Positions 63,245-64,000 of a DNA stretch of 64,000 bases are shown here, in pieces. Numbering within the stretch: the stretch's first letter is position 1; every line of letters begins with the position of its first letter. The notes beneath the pieces were generated by a model. That model searched no databases, was not told where the DNA came from, and saw only the letters and a program-made list of their open reading frames with translations. A program made the translations under genes and the position numbers. Source of the DNA: Bacteroidales bacterium (GTDB lineage: Bacteria > Bacteroidota > Bacteroidia > Bacteroidales > UBA932); the NCBI GenBank assembly GCA_017618115.1, contig JAFZUX010000008.1:62001-126000 (forward strand). The letters run 5' to 3'.

Positions 63245-63751
63245 TTAATTGCTGGTCTTCTTTTTCTTCAGCTTTAGAGTTCCTTCAACCTTGCAAGCTC
63301 CGTTATACCAGCCATTTGCGGGTTCTAGCTGAACAGGCTCAACATGTACTGAATCATCTGAAAAAACACCGTTAAGAGAAGGATTGTCAGACTCTCTGTA
63401 AATCAAAAATGTCTCCCCAGATTTAGGGTATGAAAAGATTGTTTCCGTAGTGTCTATAATGCCCAGATTATTTGTCTTTTGTCTAATTGAATAAATCTCA
63501 CCGACCGGATCTTCATAATAACTTGGAGTATAATGAATTCCTGGGAGGACTGTTCTAACCCTAATTCTGGCATTTCCAAGCGGTGTGTTCTGATTATCTA
63601 CAACGGTAGCCTTTATTGTGATTTTTGCGGATGGAGTACCGTACATACAGACTAATTCTTTCTTATCTTTCTTAGAGCAAGAAGTAAAACCAAGTAAAGC
63701 CAGGAGGCCAACCATCAAGAACTTGAATAAAGACAACGTTTTCTTTGCCAT
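63245..63751 (-). CDS. Putative radical SAM-associated lipoprotein
   Basis: The protein has 168 residues. A signal peptide ends in the lipobox FTSC with C25. After a charged linker comes VCMYGTPSAKITIKATVVD, an Ig-like carboxypeptidase-regulatory fold of about 100 residues, and a lysine-rich end. The MYGTP motif and layout recall the Bacteroidota family annotated as radical-SAM-associated lipoproteins, whose partner is a specific radical SAM enzyme. No such enzyme lies to its left, so it would be beyond the window end if present. The radical SAM gene at 165-968 is a different family and far away. The family call is moderate, the function unknown. Confidence 0.6.
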   Translation of the reverse strand: MAKKTLSLFKFLMVGLLALLGFTSCSKKDKKELVCMYGTPSAKITIKATVVDNQNTPLGNARIRVRTVLPGIHYTPSYYEDPVGEIYSIRQKTNNLGIIDTTETIFSYPKSGETFLIYRESDNPSLNGVFSDDSVHVEPVQLEPANGWYNGACKVEGTLKLKKKKTSN

Positions 63752-63912
63752 AATTTCTTTTTTTTTAGCCTATTACAAAGATACAAAGATCACTCCAAAG
63801 ATAAAAACAAATTCCAAATAATCATCATTAAAAGTCAATTTTCTATTTCCCAGATGTGCTATCTGAGCCAACTATTTTTCTTCTATCTTAATATGCAGAC
63901 ATTGAAACCCCG
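63752..63912. other. Right-end intergenic region, no gene seen
   Basis: Apart from the promoter at 63776-63783 this AT-rich stretch has no open frame, tRNA-like fold or terminator that I can support. It leads into the repeats at 63913. Confidence 0.6.
63776..63783 (-). promoter_or_regulatory. -7 element of the lipoprotein-phosphatase operon
   Basis: The minus strand reads TATCTTTG, matching TAnnTTTG, 25 bp before the ATG at 63751. A second near-copy (GATCTTTG) lies directly upstream. Confidence 0.7.
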
Positions 63913-64000
63913 CAAAAGTGTGCAAGGTGTCCCACTTTTGACACCACCTTGCACATTATCCCCCAAAAAACGTGCAAGGTGTCCCACTTTCAGCACCACC
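63913..64000. repeat. Palindromic direct repeats, cut by the window end
   Basis: The 19-mer GTGCAAGGTGTCCCACTTT occurs at 63920 and 63972, a period of 52 bp, and similarity continues to CACCACC at the last base. In the first copy TGTGCAAGGTG (63919-63929) pairs with CACCTTGCACA (63945-63955), a perfect 11-bp stem. CAAAAGTG (63913-63920) also pairs with CACTTTTG (63933-63940), a perfect 8-bp stem that excludes the first. The array probably continues to the right. Confidence 0.85.

Noticed and set aside
63920-64000. CRISPR array
   Set aside because: Only two units are visible, the spacer-like part contains the other arm of the palindrome, and no cas gene is present.

Overview
The window is a dense, almost fully coding piece of a Bacteroidota chromosome, most likely from a gut Bacteroidales lineage. 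The evidence is: repeated -7 promoter elements of the form TAnnTTTG with few Shine-Dalgarno sequences; a DUF4295 gene behind rpmB-rpmG; a very long type I signal peptidase; a Bacteroidota-style LptD; Rho with a large disordered insert; DUF4199 and DUF1573 proteins; and lipoproteins with short lipoboxes. By eye GC is in the mid 40s in housekeeping genes and lower in the last 14 kb. The species cannot be fixed from sequence alone. No rRNA, tRNA, CRISPR array or transposase gene was seen.

Layout. 0-2.3 kb (+): the end of an amidohydrolase, a radical SAM protein, dtd, deoC. 2.3-11.2 kb (-): translation and secretion genes in three units: thrS-infC-rpmI-rplT-lepB, rpmB-rpmG-DUF4295, and ftsY-pheT. 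11.3-14.7 kb (+): DUF4199 protein, glycosyltransferase, lipoprotein 5'-nucleotidase. 14.7-22.8 kb (-): lpdA, secA, a ferredoxin, an M16 peptidase. 22.9-26.7 kb (+): DUF1573 protein, meaB, a metal-exporter-like membrane protein, ridA. 26.7-33.7 kb (-): rho, pepD, dnaA, an MCE protein, a cell-wall amidase. 33.8-37.2 kb (+): lptD, rpe. 37.2-41.2 kb (-): rsfS-ftsH-cdsA-psd. 41.2-42.0 kb (+): birA. 42-49.2 kb (-): tig-clpP-clpX-pyrF-5'-nucleotidase and a lone FecCD-type permease. 49.3 kb (+): tpiA.

50.1-63.8 kb looks accessory. An NtrC-type response regulator and a PAS histidine kinase form one transcript. A compositionally foreign AlbA-type regulator with TTQK repeats lies next to them. Beyond it is a five-gene TolC/HlyD/ABC export operon with two tandem FtsX/MacB permeases. 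Upstream of tolC there is a near-consensus sigma-54 promoter, and about 90 bp further upstream a perfect 9-bp dyad. I infer that the NtrC-like protein drives the exporter. A low-molecular-weight tyrosine phosphatase, a putative radical-SAM-associated lipoprotein and a set of palindromic repeats cut by the window edge follow.

The strongest non-coding signals are: a thrS leader hairpin with a 7-nt loop carrying CGU at the anticodon positions, which looks like a tRNA-Thr anticodon-arm mimic; an ATC start codon for infC behind a perfect AGGAGG, giving IF3 a 61-residue extension; face-to-face overlapping -7 elements between rsfS/birA and amidase/lptD; a GC-rich patch in the ABC ATPase gene that looks like gene conversion; and the competing palindromes at the right end.
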